Source of the DNA: Bacteroidota bacterium
Lineage (GTDB): Bacteria; Bacteroidota; Bacteroidia; Bacteroidales; WCHB1-69
Direction: 5' to 3'
DNA length: 64,000 nucleotides
NCBI GenBank assembly: GCA_029570835.1
Contig: JAKPTX010000140.1
Location: 1-64,000 of the forward strand
Below the pieces are notes generated by a model. That model had not been told where the DNA came from, did no database searches, and saw only the letters and a list, made by a program, of their open reading frames with translations. Positions 27,786 to 37,886 of this stretch are shown here, piece after piece. Within the stretch, counting starts at the first letter, position 1. The number at the start of each line of letters is the position of its first letter. A program made the position numbers and the translations under genes.

Positions 27786-27802
27786 CAAAAAAATAAAGAT
27801 TT

Positions 27803-28663
27803 ATGAAAGGAATCGTTTTAGCCGGCGGGTCAGGAACGCGTTTACACCCCATTACGTTGGCAATGAGTAAACAATTGATGCCAATCTACGATAAGCCGAT
27901 GGTATATTATCCTATCTCTACACTCATGCAAGCGGGTATCAATGAGATTTTGATTATCTCTACGCCACATGATTTACCTCATTTTGAAAGATTATTAGGA
28001 GATGGTTCTGCTTTAGGTTGTCGTTTTGATTATGTAGCTCAACATGTACCCAACGGATTGGCTCAAGCCTTTGTTTTGGGGGAGCAATTTATTGGGAATG
28101 ATAAAGTTTCTCTTATTTTAGGAGACAATATCTTTTATGGTGCCGACTTTGAGGAGAACTTAATCAATAATAATGATCCCGTTGGAGGAATTGTTTTTGC
28201 TTATCATGTTTCGGATCCGGAACGTTACGGTGTGGTTGAATTTGACGAACATTTCAATGCCATATCGATTGAAGAAAAGCCTAAGAATCCAAAGTCAAGT
28301 TATGCTGTACCCGGACTCTATTTTTACGACAATAGTGTTGTAGAGGTAGCTAAGAACATTAAACCGAGTCAACGTGGTGAATACGAAATTACCGATGTGA
28401 ATAAGCATTACCTGGAGGCCAAGCAACTCAAAGTCTCCAAAATGCAAAGAGGTACTGCCTGGTTGGATACAGGGACTTTTAAATCTTTAATTGATGCCAC
28501 TCAATTTGTTCAGGTTATTGAGGATCGTCAGGGACAAAAGATTGGCTGCATTGAAGAAGTTGCCTATAAAATGGGCTTTATTGATGCCGCACAATTGGAA
28601 AAAATCGCCACACCTCTTCTGAAAAGCGGGTATGGCGAATATTTAATGCGTCTCTTATCGTAA
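27803..28663 (+). CDS. rmlA: Glucose-1-phosphate thymidylyltransferase
   Basis: RmlA makes dTDP-glucose from glucose-1-phosphate and dTTP, the first step to dTDP-L-rhamnose and related sugars. The 286-aa length is typical of short RmlA. The nucleotide-binding motif [13 protein letters not shown], then [20 protein letters not shown], the EEKPKNPKS substrate segment and AWLDTGT are all present. The other rml genes (B, C, D) are not adjacent. Its last 9 bp overlap the end of the convergent hddC-like gene. Confidence 0.96.
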   Translation: MKGIVLAGGSGTRLHPITLAMSKQLMPIYDKPMVYYPISTLMQAGINEILIISTPHDLPHFERLLGDGSALGCRFDYVAQHVPNGLAQAFVLGEQFIGNDKVSLILGDNIFYGADFEENLINNNDPVGGIVFAYHVSDPERYGVVEFDEHFNAISIEEKPKNPKSSYAVPGLYFYDNSVVEVAKNIKPSQRGEYEITDVNKHYLEAKQLKVSKMQRGTAWLDTGTFKSLIDATQFVQVIEDRQGQKIGCIEEVAYKMGFIDAAQLEKIATPLLKSGYGEYLMRLLS

Positions 28664-29359
28664 TAGCTGATTAATATCACCTTGTACCTTTTCGTAATCT
28701 TCGGGAATACCAATGTCAATAAAATATCCATTGGAAACAATTCCGTAAACCGTTTTGTTCTTGACCTCTATTTCTAAAACATCTTTCTCAAAAGAGAATT
28801 TTTCTGCATTTACGGAGTTAACAATTTCTTTATCAACTATATATACTCCTGTGTTGATGAGTCCTGATTGGCAAAACCGTTTTTCCTGAAATTGAGTTAC
28901 TATTCCCGATTGATCCATTTCTACAGAACCATACCTGTCAAAGTTTTGAAGCTCTTTAAGTGACAAGGTTATTTTAGCTCTGCTCCGCTTATGAAAACTC
29001 GCTAATTCTCTTAAATCCGATTTAAAAAAACTGTCGCCATTCAACAAAAAGAAGGTTTCAGATTGGATGCTGTTTAAGGAAAATTTTACTGCTCCACCTG
29101 TTCCTAAAGGTTGATTCTCAATAGCATAAACCAACTCTACATCTTCAAACTTATCGCCAAAATACTCCATAATTGTTTCATGGCGATACCCTACACTAAG
29201 TACAACTCTATTTAATCCAAATGAGCTAATATATTTCAAAATATAATAAAGAAACGGCTTACCACCAACCGGAGCCATTGGTTTTGGTACGTCGGATATA
29301 ACTGATTGTAAGCGTGTTCCAAAACCTCCTGCGAGAATTATAGCCTCTTTACAAATCAT
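28655..29359 (-). CDS. hddC: Sugar-1-phosphate nucleotidyltransferase, probably HddC
   Basis: The 234-aa single-domain nucleotidyltransferase has the [12 protein letters not shown] motif, DVPKPMAPV and the [10 protein letters not shown] metal-binding segment. By context, with gmhA and a GHMP heptose kinase directly upstream, it should make GDP-D-glycero-alpha-D-manno-heptose from the heptose-1-phosphate and GTP. Sequence alone would also fit other NDP-sugar synthases. It overlaps gmhA by 4 bp, and its stop overlaps the end of rmlA. Confidence 0.82.
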   Translation of the reverse strand: MICKEAIILAGGFGTRLQSVISDVPKPMAPVGGKPFLYYILKYISSFGLNRVVLSVGYRHETIMEYFGDKFEDVELVYAIENQPLGTGGAVKFSLNSIQSETFFLLNGDSFFKSDLRELASFHKRSRAKITLSLKELQNFDRYGSVEMDQSGIVTQFQEKRFCQSGLINTGVYIVDKEIVNSVNAEKFSFEKDVLEIEVKNKTVYGIVSNGYFIDIGIPEDYEKVQGDINQLLR

Positions 29360-29934
29360 GGCTTCAGAAACAATGTTGATTCAACAATCTCGCAAATAAT
29401 ATGACCTATCATTATATGGGACTCCTGTATACGCGGAGTATCGTTTGATGGCACATTAATCAAAATATCGGAAAGGTCTTTCATTTTTCCCCCTGTTGAA
29501 CCTGTTAACGATACTGTTTTCATACCTAAACGTTGGGCCTGCTCTATCGCTTTAATCACATTCTTTGAATTACCTGATGTACTCAGTCCAACAAGAATAT
29601 CACCATGATTCCCAACTCCTGCAATATATCTTGCAAAAACTTCGTCGTATGAGTAATCGTTTGCAACAGCAGTCATATATGATGTATTTACGTGGAGAGC
29701 TTCAGCAGCCAAAGGAGGGCGATCGTAATAAAAACGACCACTCAGCTCAGCAGCAAGATGTTGTGCATCGGCAGCTGAACCTCCGTTACCACAGAAAAGA
29801 ACCTTTTTTTTGTTTCTATAGGCTTCAATTATTATTTCAGCTGCATTTTCAATCGATTTCAGTAGTTTGTCAGAGTTTAAAATCTCTTTTTTAACCTCAA
29901 TCGAATCATTTATAATATTTGATATTCTGTTCAT
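29356..29934 (-). CDS. gmhA: Phosphoheptose isomerase (SIS domain)
   Basis: GmhA converts sedoheptulose-7-phosphate to D-glycero-manno-heptose-7-phosphate. The 192-aa protein is a single SIS domain with FCGNGGSAADAQHLAAEL and the LSTSGNSKNV phosphate-binding loop. The C-terminal SHIMIGHIICEI region carries the His expected at the GmhA active site. It sits 1 bp after hddA and overlaps hddC by 4 bp in the heptose operon. Confidence 0.92.
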   Translation of the reverse strand: MNRISNIINDSIEVKKEILNSDKLLKSIENAAEIIIEAYRNKKKVLFCGNGGSAADAQHLAAELSGRFYYDRPPLAAEALHVNTSYMTAVANDYSYDEVFARYIAGVGNHGDILVGLSTSGNSKNVIKAIEQAQRLGMKTVSLTGSTGGKMKDLSDILINVPSNDTPRIQESHIMIGHIICEIVESTLFLKP

Positions 29935-29935
29935 A

Positions 29936-30961
29936 CTATTTTATAGTCCAAGTGGTTAAACCATAATTTACAAATTCATATCTGTGCAAAGATCCTCCAA
30001 ACTGTTTCAGTGCATTAATTACATTAAATCTCACATTTTCCGGACAATAAAAGACCATAAAACCTCCACCACCTGCACCACTTATTTTACCTCCGGTAGA
30101 ACCTGCCTCAATAGCAGCCTTATAAATTTCTTCAATCAAAGGCGTTGTGATACCTTTCGCCATTTTTTGTTTTTGTCTATGTCCGTAGTCTAATATTTCT
30201 CCTATTTTGTCTAGCTCCTCTTTTAAAATTGCCTCTTTCATCACAATGGCTTGATTTTTAATCTCATGCATCGCATTAACCGACTCCTGATTATTTTGTC
30301 TTACATTATCTTGTTGTCGGGAAATTATCTTAGCAGAATCACGGCTTGTGTCTGTATAGAATAGTAACATATTATGCGCAAGTTCGTTAAGTATTTTTGA
30401 TTTAATTCTCAACGGATTAATAATCACCTTATCATCATTATAAAACTCCATGAAGTTGATCCCGCCAAAAGTTGCAGCATACTGATCTTGTTTCCCACCG
30501 GCCATTCCAAGATCTTTCCTTTCGATTTCGTAAGCAAGATGTGCCAAATCGTAGTGTCCTAATGGGAGTCTTTTCCATTCGGCAAAGGCTCCTAAAATTG
30601 CCGTTACCAAAGTTGAAGATGTTCCCAATCCGCTACCGGCAGGAGCATCAACCCATGTAGTGAGTTCAAAACTTAAAGGTTTTTTGGTGTAGTCCTTAAC
30701 AATACGATTATATACACCTTTTGCCAAATCGAGCTTCCCATCAATGGGTAATGACATTTGCGAATCGTATTCAACTTTATCATTCTTGTCATACGCATGT
30801 ATAACTATTTTGCCGTCAGAACGCGGTATAATTGTAGCGTATGCGTACATGCTAATGGTTCCGTTCAAAATCGCACCGCCATACAGATCGCTATATGGTG
30901 ATACATCGCTGCCTCCACCTGCAAGACCGATTCTTAAGGGTGCTTTACTTCTAATAATCAT
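29936..30961 (-). CDS. hddA: GHMP-family sugar kinase, probably heptose-7-phosphate kinase
   Basis: The 341-aa kinase has the three GHMP motifs: APLRIGLAGGGSD near the start, SGLGTSSTLVTAI (about 115) and GGKISGAGGGGFM (about 290). By operon context (gmhA and hddC follow) it should phosphorylate D-glycero-alpha-D-manno-heptose-7-phosphate at C1. Fucokinase-type relatives are the alternative. It overlaps the glycosyltransferase gene by 4 bp. The C7 phosphatase gene gmhB, needed between HddA and HddC, is not here. Confidence 0.87.
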   Translation of the reverse strand: MIIRSKAPLRIGLAGGGSDVSPYSDLYGGAILNGTISMYAYATIIPRSDGKIVIHAYDKNDKVEYDSQMSLPIDGKLDLAKGVYNRIVKDYTKKPLSFELTTWVDAPAGSGLGTSSTLVTAILGAFAEWKRLPLGHYDLAHLAYEIERKDLGMAGGKQDQYAATFGGINFMEFYNDDKVIINPLRIKSKILNELAHNMLLFYTDTSRDSAKIISRQQDNVRQNNQESVNAMHEIKNQAIVMKEAILKEELDKIGEILDYGHRQKQKMAKGITTPLIEEIYKAAIEAGSTGGKISGAGGGGFMVFYCPENVRFNVINALKQFGGSLHRYEFVNYGLTTWTIK

Positions 30962-32097
30962 AATGTTATCTGTTTATAAACGGTTTGAATAGTATTTATC
31001 ATCCTTTCCCAAGAGTATTTTTGTTTTTCCTCTTTTATCCCCTGAACAAATTGTTCAGCCCTATTGTTGCTAAAGAAGTCGGCTATAGCATTGGCGATTT
31101 CTACTGTATCAATATCTACAACGTAGCCGACTTTACCATTAGGTACAATCTCTCCTAAGCCACCAACATTGGTAACAACCATTGGTTTTTCAAAATGGTA
31201 TGCTATCTGTGTAACACCACTTTGAGTAGCACTTTTATACGGTTGAACTACTAAAGAGGCGGCACCAAAGTATAAGTTTACTTCATTATCGGGGATAAAG
31301 TTAGGATAAACAATCACTCTATCTGTTAAATTCAATTTTTCTATCATTTGATAGTATTTTTCACTATCAGAATAAAACTCACCGGCAATAATTAATTTTA
31401 TAGGAAGAGTTTTAAGAATATCATTTGCAAAGGCTTCTAAAAGCAAGTCTAATCCTTTGTAATCACGAATCAATCCAAAGAAGAGAATATATTTGTAAGT
31501 ATCATCAAGTTTTAAGTGCTTGATTGACTCTTTAATTGTTAAAGATTTACCAAAATTATCGTAGAGTGGATGAGGGCATAGTTCTCTTGGCTTCGTTTCG
31601 TTAAAAAAAACCAAATCAGATTGCACGCTTTCCGACATTGATACAAATCCATCGACATGTTTAACAAACCAACGGGTAAATGTTTTGTCGCCAATTCGTT
31701 TTTCGTGTGGAACCACATTATCTAGGATTGATATAACTTTTGTATGACCGTTTTTTCTAATTTGCCTTGCAATAGTTCCAAAGCACGGACCCATAAACGG
31801 CAACCAGTATTTTATAATAACTACGTCGTATTTTTCTTTTCGTATTCGTCTGCCCACTTTAATCCAATTGAATGGATTAATTGAGTTTACTGTACGTTGA
31901 ATACTAACGTTACCTTCATATTTCCATTCAGCATATTGAGTTTTTCCTGGGAACAGAAATCCGGGATATTGTAGTTTGAAAGTTTCAATTTTTACGTCGT
32001 CGCCATTGTCTGCAAATGCTTTGGCTAATCGTTCGTTGTAAACAGCCAAACCGCCACGATAGGGATATGCAGTGCCGATAATTAATACTTTTGTCAT
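30958..32097 (-). CDS. Glycosyltransferase family 4-like protein
   Basis: The 379-aa protein has the two-domain GT-B layout: an N-terminal acceptor domain beginning VLIIGTAYPYRGGLAVYNERL and a C-terminal nucleotide-sugar domain. The C-terminal domain has YILFFGLIRDYKGLDLLLEAF and the E-x7-E-like segment QSGVTQIAYHFEKPMVV. It probably acts at the cytoplasmic membrane in surface polysaccharide or LPS assembly, perhaps transferring the heptose made by the downstream genes (inference). It is the first gene of the four-gene operon, with a TACTTTTG box 20 nt upstream. Confidence 0.87.
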   Translation of the reverse strand: MTKVLIIGTAYPYRGGLAVYNERLAKAFADNGDDVKIETFKLQYPGFLFPGKTQYAEWKYEGNVSIQRTVNSINPFNWIKVGRRIRKEKYDVVIIKYWLPFMGPCFGTIARQIRKNGHTKVISILDNVVPHEKRIGDKTFTRWFVKHVDGFVSMSESVQSDLVFFNETKPRELCPHPLYDNFGKSLTIKESIKHLKLDDTYKYILFFGLIRDYKGLDLLLEAFANDILKTLPIKLIIAGEFYSDSEKYYQMIEKLNLTDRVIVYPNFIPDNEVNLYFGAASLVVQPYKSATQSGVTQIAYHFEKPMVVTNVGGLGEIVPNGKVGYVVDIDTVEIANAIADFFSNNRAEQFVQGIKEEKQKYSWERMINTIQTVYKQITL

Positions 32098-32116
32098 AGG
32101 GGTATTGTTTCGGGTA

Positions 32117-32124
32117 CAAAAGTA
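32117..32124 (-). promoter_or_regulatory. -7 box of the glycosyltransferase/heptose operon
   Basis: The minus strand reads TACTTTTG; a TTTG (plus CAAA 32147-32150) lies 22 bp upstream. It begins right after the ribosomal operon terminator. Confidence 0.6.
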
Positions 32125-32156
32125 CCTTTTTTATTTGTAAATTTCGCAAAAGTAAT

Positions 32157-32195
32157 AAAAAAAGAGACCTATTTAGAAAAACGGGTCCCTTTTTT
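32157..32195 (-). terminator. Intrinsic terminator of the rplV-rpsE operon
   Basis: On the minus strand AAAAAGGGACC pairs with GGTCTCTTTTT (one G-U pair), followed by a T run. It lies about 25 bp past the rpsE stop and ends the ribosomal protein transcript. Confidence 0.8.
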
Positions 32196-32220
32196 AAAGT
32201 ATTAACCAAAATTTATTTAA

Positions 32221-32739
32221 TTATCCATTAAACACTTTATCTAATGGAATTCCTCTTACTTGTGCCACAGAGTATGCATCTCTCAGGTCGGCCAATGCCT
32301 GGAAAGTAGCTTTCACTACTGAGTGTGGATTGGTTGAACCTTGTGATTTTGCAAGTACGTTATTAATTCCTGCTGCCTCAAGTACAGCACGCATTGCACC
32401 CCCTGCAATAACTCCGGTACCGGGTGCAGCCGGTTTAATCATCACTCTGGCGCCGCTATATCTCCCTTCTTGAGAGTGAGGTATAGTTCCTTTAAGAACC
32501 GCAACACGAATTAAATTTTTCTTTGCATCATCGATAGCTTTGGCAATAGCAGCAGAAACCTCTTTTGCTTTACCCAAACCATAACCTACGATTCCATTTT
32601 CATTACCAACCACTACGACAGCGGAAAAGCTGAATGTTCTCCCCCCTTTAGTTACTTTAGTTACTCTATTAACTGCTACTAAATTATCTTTCAATTCAAT
32701 ATCAGCAGCTTTTACTCTATTTAAATTTTTATTTGACAT
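32221..32739 (-). CDS. rpsE: 30S ribosomal protein S5
   Basis: S5 belongs to the body of the 30S subunit and affects decoding accuracy. The 172-aa sequence has the S5 double-stranded RNA-binding-like domain ([19 protein letters not shown]) and the C-terminal [18 protein letters not shown] segment. It follows rplR by 12 bp. In most bacteria rpmD, rplO and secY follow; here a terminator does, so it is the last gene of this transcript. Confidence 0.97.
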   Translation of the reverse strand: MSNKNLNRVKAADIELKDNLVAVNRVTKVTKGGRTFSFSAVVVVGNENGIVGYGLGKAKEVSAAIAKAIDDAKKNLIRVAVLKGTIPHSQEGRYSGARVMIKPAAPGTGVIAGGAMRAVLEAAGINNVLAKSQGSTNPHSVVKATFQALADLRDAYSVAQVRGIPLDKVFNG

Positions 32740-32751
32740 AACGATTCCCGA

Positions 32752-33111
32752 TTAGAAAATTAAACCACCTTCTCTAGCAGCATCTGCTAAAGATTTAACT
32801 CTTCCATGATATAAATATCCATTACGATCAAAAACCACTCGAGTGATTCCTGCATCAATTGCTTTTTGAGCCAATTGCTTACCTACTAAAACAGATTTTT
32901 CAGATTTGGTAATTTTTTGCTCATTAATTTCAGCAATTCTTGATGAAGCAGAAACCAGGGTTACACCATGTTGATCATCAATAATTTGTGCATATATATC
33001 GCGATTACTTCTAAAAACGGATAATCTAGGGCGTTCAGGAGAGCCATGTACGTGCTTACGCACTCTCATTTTAATCCTATTTCTTCTATATGTTTTTCTA
33101 TTATAAGCCAT
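32752..33111 (-). CDS. rplR: 50S ribosomal protein L18
   Basis: L18 binds 5S rRNA in the 50S central protuberance. The 119-aa sequence has the typical [20 protein letters not shown] core and ends [24 protein letters not shown]. It lies 18 bp after rplF and 12 bp before rpsE in conserved order. Confidence 0.97.
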   Translation of the reverse strand: MAYNRKTYRRNRIKMRVRKHVHGSPERPRLSVFRSNRDIYAQIIDDQHGVTLVSASSRIAEINEQKITKSEKSVLVGKQLAQKAIDAGITRVVFDRNGYLYHGRVKSLADAAREGGLIF

Positions 33112-33129
33112 TTGATTCTAATTTGAATA

Positions 33130-33690
33130 TTATTTTTCTGCTGATTTACCTGCTTTTCTTCTAACCACTTCACCCACAAAGCGAATACCTTTACCTTTAT
33201 AAGGTTCCGGTTTTCTATAGGATCTGATTTTGTTAGCTACTTGGCCCAACAATTGTTTATCTATACCTCTAAGTATAATAATTGGATTTTTCCCTTTTTC
33301 ATTGATTGTTTCCACACTCACTTCAGGTGCTAATTGCATCAGAATGTTATGTGAATAACCTAATGATAAATCGAGTAGATTACCGGGTTTAGCTTCAGCT
33401 CTAAATCCAACCCCTACCAATTCTTGTCTGATTTCAAACCCTTCGGTAACTCCTTTTACCATATTAGCCAACAACGCTCTGTACAGACCATGCATTGCTT
33501 TATGTCTTTTTTGCTCGGTTGGTCTCTGGAGGGAAAGGTGTCCATCTTCGATGGAATAAGTGATATCACCATCTACATATTGTGATAATGAACCTTTAGG
33601 CCCTTTAACGGTAACGATATTACTCTTAGGGTCTCTTTTAATTTCAACTCCTGCCGGAATCGAAATGGGTAATTTTCCTATTCTTGACAT
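33130..33690 (-). CDS. rplF: 50S ribosomal protein L6
   Basis: L6 sits near the sarcin-ricin loop and stalk base. It is 186 aa, with two tandem L6 domains and the C-terminal signature YRKPEPYKGKGIRFVGE. It starts MSRIGKLPISIP, standard for the family, and keeps the conserved order between rpsH and rplR. Confidence 0.97.
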   Translation of the reverse strand: MSRIGKLPISIPAGVEIKRDPKSNIVTVKGPKGSLSQYVDGDITYSIEDGHLSLQRPTEQKRHKAMHGLYRALLANMVKGVTEGFEIRQELVGVGFRAEAKPGNLLDLSLGYSHNILMQLAPEVSVETINEKGKNPIIILRGIDKQLLGQVANKIRSYRKPEPYKGKGIRFVGEVVRRKAGKSAEK

Positions 33691-33704
33691 ATCTCTTCCT
33701 CCTA

Positions 33705-34103
33705 TTAACTAATATAACAAATCACTTCACCACCCACATTTTGTTGTCTGGCTTCTTTATCGGTCATCATCCCGTGAGATGTAGATACGATAGCAATACC
33801 CAATCCATTCAATACGGATGGAAGTTGTTCAACATTAACATACTTACGTAATCCGGGCTTACTCACTCTGGTCAACTTATGGATTGCTGATTCTTTAGTA
33901 ACCGGATGATATTTCAGTGCAATTTTAATTGTTCCGGGCTTTGTATCATCCTCAAATTTATAATTCAGGATATACCCTTTTTCAAATAAAATCTTCGTGA
34001 TCTCTTTTTTTACTTTCGAGGTAGGAATCTCTACCACTTTATGATTTGCCGCGATGGCGTTACGTACGCGGGTCAAATAATCTGCTATTGGATCTGTATT
34101 CAT
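33705..34103 (-). CDS. rpsH: 30S ribosomal protein S8
   Basis: S8 is a primary 16S rRNA-binding protein, and in other bacteria the spc-operon autoregulator. The 132-aa sequence starts [16 protein letters not shown] and ends with the S8 signature [20 protein letters not shown]. It lies 24 bp after rpsN. Autoregulation here is not shown by the sequence. Confidence 0.97.
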   Translation of the reverse strand: MNTDPIADYLTRVRNAIAANHKVVEIPTSKVKKEITKILFEKGYILNYKFEDDTKPGTIKIALKYHPVTKESAIHKLTRVSKPGLRKYVNVEQLPSVLNGLGIAIVSTSHGMMTDKEARQQNVGGEVICYIS

Positions 34104-34127
34104 AACTTCTCTCTTTCTTTTTTTATA

Positions 34128-34427
34128 TTACCAACTTGCTTTTTTAACTCCGGGGATTAATCCCTGTAAAGCCATTTCTCTAAAATTAATACGTGAGATT
34201 CCAAATTGTCTCATATACCCTTTTGGACGTCCTGTCAACTGGCAACGGTTGTGCATTCTGATAGGATTAGAGTTAGGAGGTAATTTTTGTAGTGCAACAA
34301 TAGCTGCTTTTTTAGCTTCATAATCGTCTCCATTGATAATTTTCTTCAATTCAGCACGTTTATCAGCATATTTAGCAACCAATTTAGCTCTTTTTATCTC
34401 TTTTGCTTTTAATGATTCTTTTGCCAT
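34128..34427 (-). CDS. rpsN: 30S ribosomal protein S14
   Basis: S14 is part of the 30S head. The 99-aa protein is the long, zinc-independent type: it lacks the CxxC pairs and has [20 protein letters not shown] and the C-terminal [10 protein letters not shown]. It starts 3 bp after rplE. Confidence 0.97.
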   Translation of the reverse strand: MAKESLKAKEIKRAKLVAKYADKRAELKKIINGDDYEAKKAAIVALQKLPPNSNPIRMHNRCQLTGRPKGYMRQFGISRINFREMALQGLIPGVKKASW

Positions 34428-34430
34428 ATC

Positions 34431-34985
34431 TTATTTCTGATTTTTAAAGGGTAATCCAAATTCTTTCAATAATGCTAAACACTCTTTGTCATTTCTGGCG
34501 GTAGTCACAAATGTGATATCCATACCATTAATTTTAGACACTTTATCCAAGTCAATTTCAGGAAAGATAATTTGTTCAGGAACTCCTAATGTATAATTAC
34601 CTCTTCCATCGAAACCTTTGTCACTAATCCCTTTAAAGTCACGAATACGAGGAATAGAAACAGACACCAAACGATCTAAAAATTCATACATTCGATCACC
34701 TCTCAATGTAACTCTCACACCGATAGGCATTCCGCGTCTCAGTTTAAAGTTTGAAATATCCTTTTTGGATTTTGTAGGTACAGCTTTTTGACCTGCAATG
34801 AGTGTCATTTCTTGAACACCCACGTCAATTAACTTCTTGTCTGCGATCCCAAATTTACCCAATCCTTGATTTAAGCAAATTTTTGTAATTTTTGGAACTC
34901 TCATCACCGATTTGATTTGGAGTTTCTCTTTCAAAGCGGGGATCACCTCTTTCTGATATTTTTCTTTGTATCTTGGTACGTACAT
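34431..34985 (-). CDS. rplE: 50S ribosomal protein L5
   Basis: L5 binds 5S rRNA and contacts the P-site tRNA. The 184-aa protein has KICLNQGLG, the [15 protein letters not shown] segment and [18 protein letters not shown]. Its ATG shares one base with the rplX stop, suggesting translational coupling. Confidence 0.97.
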   Translation of the reverse strand: MYVPRYKEKYQKEVIPALKEKLQIKSVMRVPKITKICLNQGLGKFGIADKKLIDVGVQEMTLIAGQKAVPTKSKKDISNFKLRRGMPIGVRVTLRGDRMYEFLDRLVSVSIPRIRDFKGISDKGFDGRGNYTLGVPEQIIFPEIDLDKVSKINGMDITFVTTARNDKECLALLKEFGLPFKNQK

Positions 34986-35299
34986 TACTTAATCTCCTCT
35001 CCTGATTTTTTTGAATATCTAACTAATTTACCTTTTTCCCCGATTCTTCTACCAATTCGGGAAGCTTGTCCTTTACCATCAACAACCATAAGGTTAGAAA
35101 TATGGATTGAACCCTCTTTCTTAACGATACCTCCATTTGGATGTTTGGCATTAGGTTTGGTATGTTTGGATACCAAATTTAATCCTTCTACGATGGCTCT
35201 GTACTTATCCACGAATACTTGAAGGACTTTTCCTTGCTGTCCTTTTGCTTCGCCGGCTATTACTTTAACCGTATCGCCTTTTTTAATGTGAATTTTCAT
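34985..35299 (-). CDS. rplX: 50S ribosomal protein L24
   Basis: L24 is an early 50S assembly protein. The 104-aa sequence has the N-terminal KOW motif ([21 protein letters not shown]) and the [18 protein letters not shown] segment. It overlaps rplE by one base. The 51-bp gap to rplN is the longest inside the operon and holds only short A/T-rich sequence. Confidence 0.97.
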   Translation of the reverse strand: MKIHIKKGDTVKVIAGEAKGQQGKVLQVFVDKYRAIVEGLNLVSKHTKPNAKHPNGGIVKKEGSIHISNLMVVDGKGQASRIGRRIGEKGKLVRYSKKSGEEIK

Positions 35300-35350
35300 T
35301 TGTTTGTTTTTTTAATAATCAATTGGTCTTTGTCAATTGTGAATAATATA

Positions 35351-35719
35351 TTATAACACCTCTGGAGCCAGAGATACTATTTTCATGTATTGTTTTTCGC
35401 GTAATTCTCTGGCAACGGGTCCAAAAATACGTGTTCCTCTCATTTCGCCGTTAGGATTAAGGAGGATCACTGCGTTGTCATCGAATTTAATATAGGAACC
35501 ATCATTTCTGCGAATATGTTTTTTAGTACGAACTACTACCGCTTTCGTTACGGTTCCCTTTTTTACGTTACCTGATGGGATTGCACTTTTTACGGTTACA
35601 ATAACTTTATCACCCACACCGGCATATCTTTTTCTGGTTCCTCCGAGTACACGGATAACCAATACTTCCTTAGCACCGCTGTTATCTGCAACAGCCAATC
35701 TTGATTCTTGTTGTACCAT
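35351..35719 (-). CDS. rplN: 50S ribosomal protein L14
   Basis: L14 forms part of the subunit interface. The 122-aa sequence is highly conserved: [21 protein letters not shown] near the start and [18 protein letters not shown] near the end. It lies 2 bp after rpsQ. Confidence 0.98.
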   Translation of the reverse strand: MVQQESRLAVADNSGAKEVLVIRVLGGTRKRYAGVGDKVIVTVKSAIPSGNVKKGTVTKAVVVRTKKHIRRNDGSYIKFDDNAVILLNPNGEMRGTRIFGPVARELREKQYMKIVSLAPEVL

Positions 35720-35721
35720 AA

Positions 35722-35982
35722 CTATTTCGCTCTTTCAATGATTTCTACTAATCTCCAGCATTTGGTTTTACTCAAAGGTCTGGTTTCCATTACTAACACT
35801 CTATCGCCGATGTTACACTCATTTTTTTCATCATGAGCTATCAATTTGGTAGTTCTTTTTAAGAATTTACCATATTTAGGGTGTTTGAGTTTACGTTCAA
35901 CGCTAACAACGATAGACTTATCCATCTTGTTGCTTGAAACAAGCCCCTCTCTTACTTTTCTTTGTTTTCTTACTTCTTCCAT
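35722..35982 (-). CDS. rpsQ: 30S ribosomal protein S17
   Basis: S17 is a primary 16S rRNA-binding protein. The 86-aa OB-fold sequence has [33 protein letters not shown] and [19 protein letters not shown]. It lies 13 bp after rpmC. Confidence 0.97.
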   Translation of the reverse strand: MEEVRKQRKVREGLVSSNKMDKSIVVSVERKLKHPKYGKFLKRTTKLIAHDEKNECNIGDRVLVMETRPLSKTKCWRLVEIIERAK

Positions 35983-35995
35983 GATATTCTATTTG

Positions 35996-36190
35996 TTATG
36001 CGTTTAGTTCACGTTTACGAATTTCTGTTTTAATCCTGGCAATAGTTTTACGTTGTTCCGTAATCTTATTTGGATTTTCAATGGGAGAGATTGCATGATT
36101 CAAAACCAATTTGGTAAGATGTTGTTGCTCCTCTACCAGTCTTTCTTTTAATTCAGCAGTAGAAAGTTCTGCTACGACTTGCTGTTTCAT
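35996..36190 (-). CDS. rpmC: 50S ribosomal protein L29
   Basis: L29 lines the exit of the nascent-peptide tunnel. The 64-aa all-helical protein has LKERLVEEQQHLTKLVLNHA and ends IARIKTEIRKREL, as in the family. It lies 5 bp after rplP. Confidence 0.96.
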   Translation of the reverse strand: MKQQVVAELSTAELKERLVEEQQHLTKLVLNHAISPIENPNKITEQRKTIARIKTEIRKRELNA

Positions 36191-36195
36191 CTTTT

Positions 36196-36624
36196 TTATA
36201 CAATTTCTTCTGAATAATCTCTTCTAACTACAAATTTTGTTTTCACAGGTAGCTTTTGTGCTCCCAGGCGAAGTGCTTCTTTTGCTACTTCAAAAGGAAC
36301 TCCATCCGCTTCAAAAAGGATTCTACCCGGGCTTACTCTGGCTACAAAGTATTCCGGTGAACCTTTACCCTTACCCATACGCACCTCAGCAGGCTTTTTA
36401 GTAACGGGTTTATCAGGGAAAATACGAATCCATAATTGTCCTTCACGTTTCATATAACGAGTAATCGCCTGACGCGCTGCCTCGATTTGTCTACCTGTAA
36501 TCCAGTGTTCTTCTAGCGTTTTAATAGCAAAAGAACCAAAATCCAACTCGGCACCTCTTTTGGTAACCGGTCTCATTCTCCCTTTCTGGGGTCTTCTATA
36601 TTTAGTCTTTCTTGGTTGTAACAT
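36196..36624 (-). CDS. rplP: 50S ribosomal protein L16
   Basis: L16 helps organise the A-site tRNA-binding region. The 142-aa sequence starts [17 protein letters not shown] and has [20 protein letters not shown]. The conserved Arg near EMA-type loop is not checked here. It lies 30 bp after rpsC. Confidence 0.97.
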   Translation of the reverse strand: MLQPRKTKYRRPQKGRMRPVTKRGAELDFGSFAIKTLEEHWITGRQIEAARQAITRYMKREGQLWIRIFPDKPVTKKPAEVRMGKGKGSPEYFVARVSPGRILFEADGVPFEVAKEALRLGAQKLPVKTKFVVRRDYSEEIV

Positions 36625-36654
36625 CGTGATCTATATTTGACTGTTATTAATATC

Positions 36655-37371
36655 TTACTTTGCACTTCTTCTTCCGCGAGGAGCTCTTCTTCCGTGTGAT
36701 GGTTTACTATCTTTAGCATCGCCAACCACTTCGAAAAGATCTCTCTGACCATATACGAGTCCTTTGCAAATCCATACTTTAAGACCAATTCTACCATAGG
36801 TAGTATGTGCTTCTGCAGTAGCATAGTCAATATCTGCTCTTAATGTATGTAATGGAGTTCTTCCTTCTTTAAAATGCTCACTTCTTGCCATTTCCGCTCC
36901 ACCTAAACGACCTGATACGGTTACCTTAATTCCTTCAGCATTGGCACGCATTGTTGATCCGATAGCAGTTTTAACAGCCTTTCTGTATGAAACTCTACCC
37001 TCAATCTGTTTTGCAATATTTTGAGCTACCAAAACAGCTTCCAAATCGGGACGTTTCACTTCCGAAATATTTATTTGGATATCTTTTCCGGTAATTTTTT
37101 TCAACTCTTCTTTTAGTTTGTCAACTTCAGCACCTCCTTTTCCGATAATCAATCCCGGACGAGCGGTGTGGATAGTTACTGTAACTAATTTCAGTGTTCT
37201 TTCAATAAAAATTTTTGCGATCCCGGCTTTGAACAATCTCGCGTTCAAATAGCGTCTAATTTTGTCGTCTTCGACTAACTTACTGGCGAATTTTTTGCCG
37301 CCATACCAATTAGAATCCCAACCTCTGATAATTCCCAATCTTAAACCTACCGGATTAACTTTTTGACCCAT
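36655..37371 (-). CDS. rpsC: 30S ribosomal protein S3
   Basis: S3 is at the mRNA entry channel of the 30S subunit. The 238-aa protein starts [14 protein letters not shown], has the KH-domain [14 protein letters not shown] motif and the C-terminal [12 protein letters not shown] segment, and ends with a basic tail. It lies 4 bp after rplV. Confidence 0.98.
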   Translation of the reverse strand: MGQKVNPVGLRLGIIRGWDSNWYGGKKFASKLVEDDKIRRYLNARLFKAGIAKIFIERTLKLVTVTIHTARPGLIIGKGGAEVDKLKEELKKITGKDIQINISEVKRPDLEAVLVAQNIAKQIEGRVSYRKAVKTAIGSTMRANAEGIKVTVSGRLGGAEMARSEHFKEGRTPLHTLRADIDYATAEAHTTYGRIGLKVWICKGLVYGQRDLFEVVGDAKDSKPSHGRRAPRGRRSAK

Positions 37372-37375
37372 AATG

Positions 37376-37792
37376 CTATTCTATATCGTTATTTAAATTT
37401 GATTTTTCATCTATAATAATAGTCACATGATTAGAACGTTTGCGAATTCTGTTGGCTCTTCCTTGAGGAGCGGTACGAATTCTCTTCAACATACGACCTC
37501 CATCTACAGTGATACTCTTAATGTACAATTCAACATCCTCTATACGTCTTCCTTCATTCTTTACTTGCCAGTTCGCAACGGCAGACTTCAACAATTTCAA
37601 CAACTTCTCAGCTGATTCTTTTCTACTATACTTTAAAACATTCATGGCATAGTCAACATCTTTTCCTCTGATCACATCTGCCATAATTCTGGTCTTACGT
37701 GGTGAGGTTGGATTGTCAACCAAGCGAGCCATATAAATAGTTTTCTTCGCTTCTTTACGCGCTTCTGCCGCTAATCTTTTTCTTGCACTCAT
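37376..37792 (-). CDS. rplV: 50S ribosomal protein L22
   Basis: L22 lines the peptide exit tunnel. The 138-aa protein has the core [20 protein letters not shown] and the beta-hairpin region [25 protein letters not shown]. It is the first gene of this transcript, with a TATTTTTG box about 95 nt upstream and a leader hairpin between. In the usual gene order rpsS, rplB, rplW, rplD, rplC and rpsJ precede it; all are absent here. Confidence 0.97.
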   Translation of the reverse strand: MSARKRLAAEARKEAKKTIYMARLVDNPTSPRKTRIMADVIRGKDVDYAMNVLKYSRKESAEKLLKLLKSAVANWQVKNEGRRIEDVELYIKSITVDGGRMLKRIRTAPQGRANRIRKRSNHVTIIIDEKSNLNNDIE

Positions 37793-37832
37793 GCTTTTTT
37801 GTTTAATAATTCAACTTAAATATCTGAGAGTC

Positions 37833-37869
37833 AATGAGTTATAGTAGTTGCCGAGCTAAATAACTCATT
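37833..37869 (-). promoter_or_regulatory. 5' leader hairpin of the ribosomal protein operon
   Basis: AATGAGTTAT (minus 37869-37860) and ATAACTCATT (37842-37833) form a perfect 10-bp stem around a 17-nt loop. It lies about 10 nt into the predicted rplV mRNA and 40 nt before the ATG, without a T run. This position fits a ribosomal-protein autoregulatory leader, but no known class is recognised. Confidence 0.55.
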
Positions 37870-37886
37870 TTCAAACAAATTGGCGG

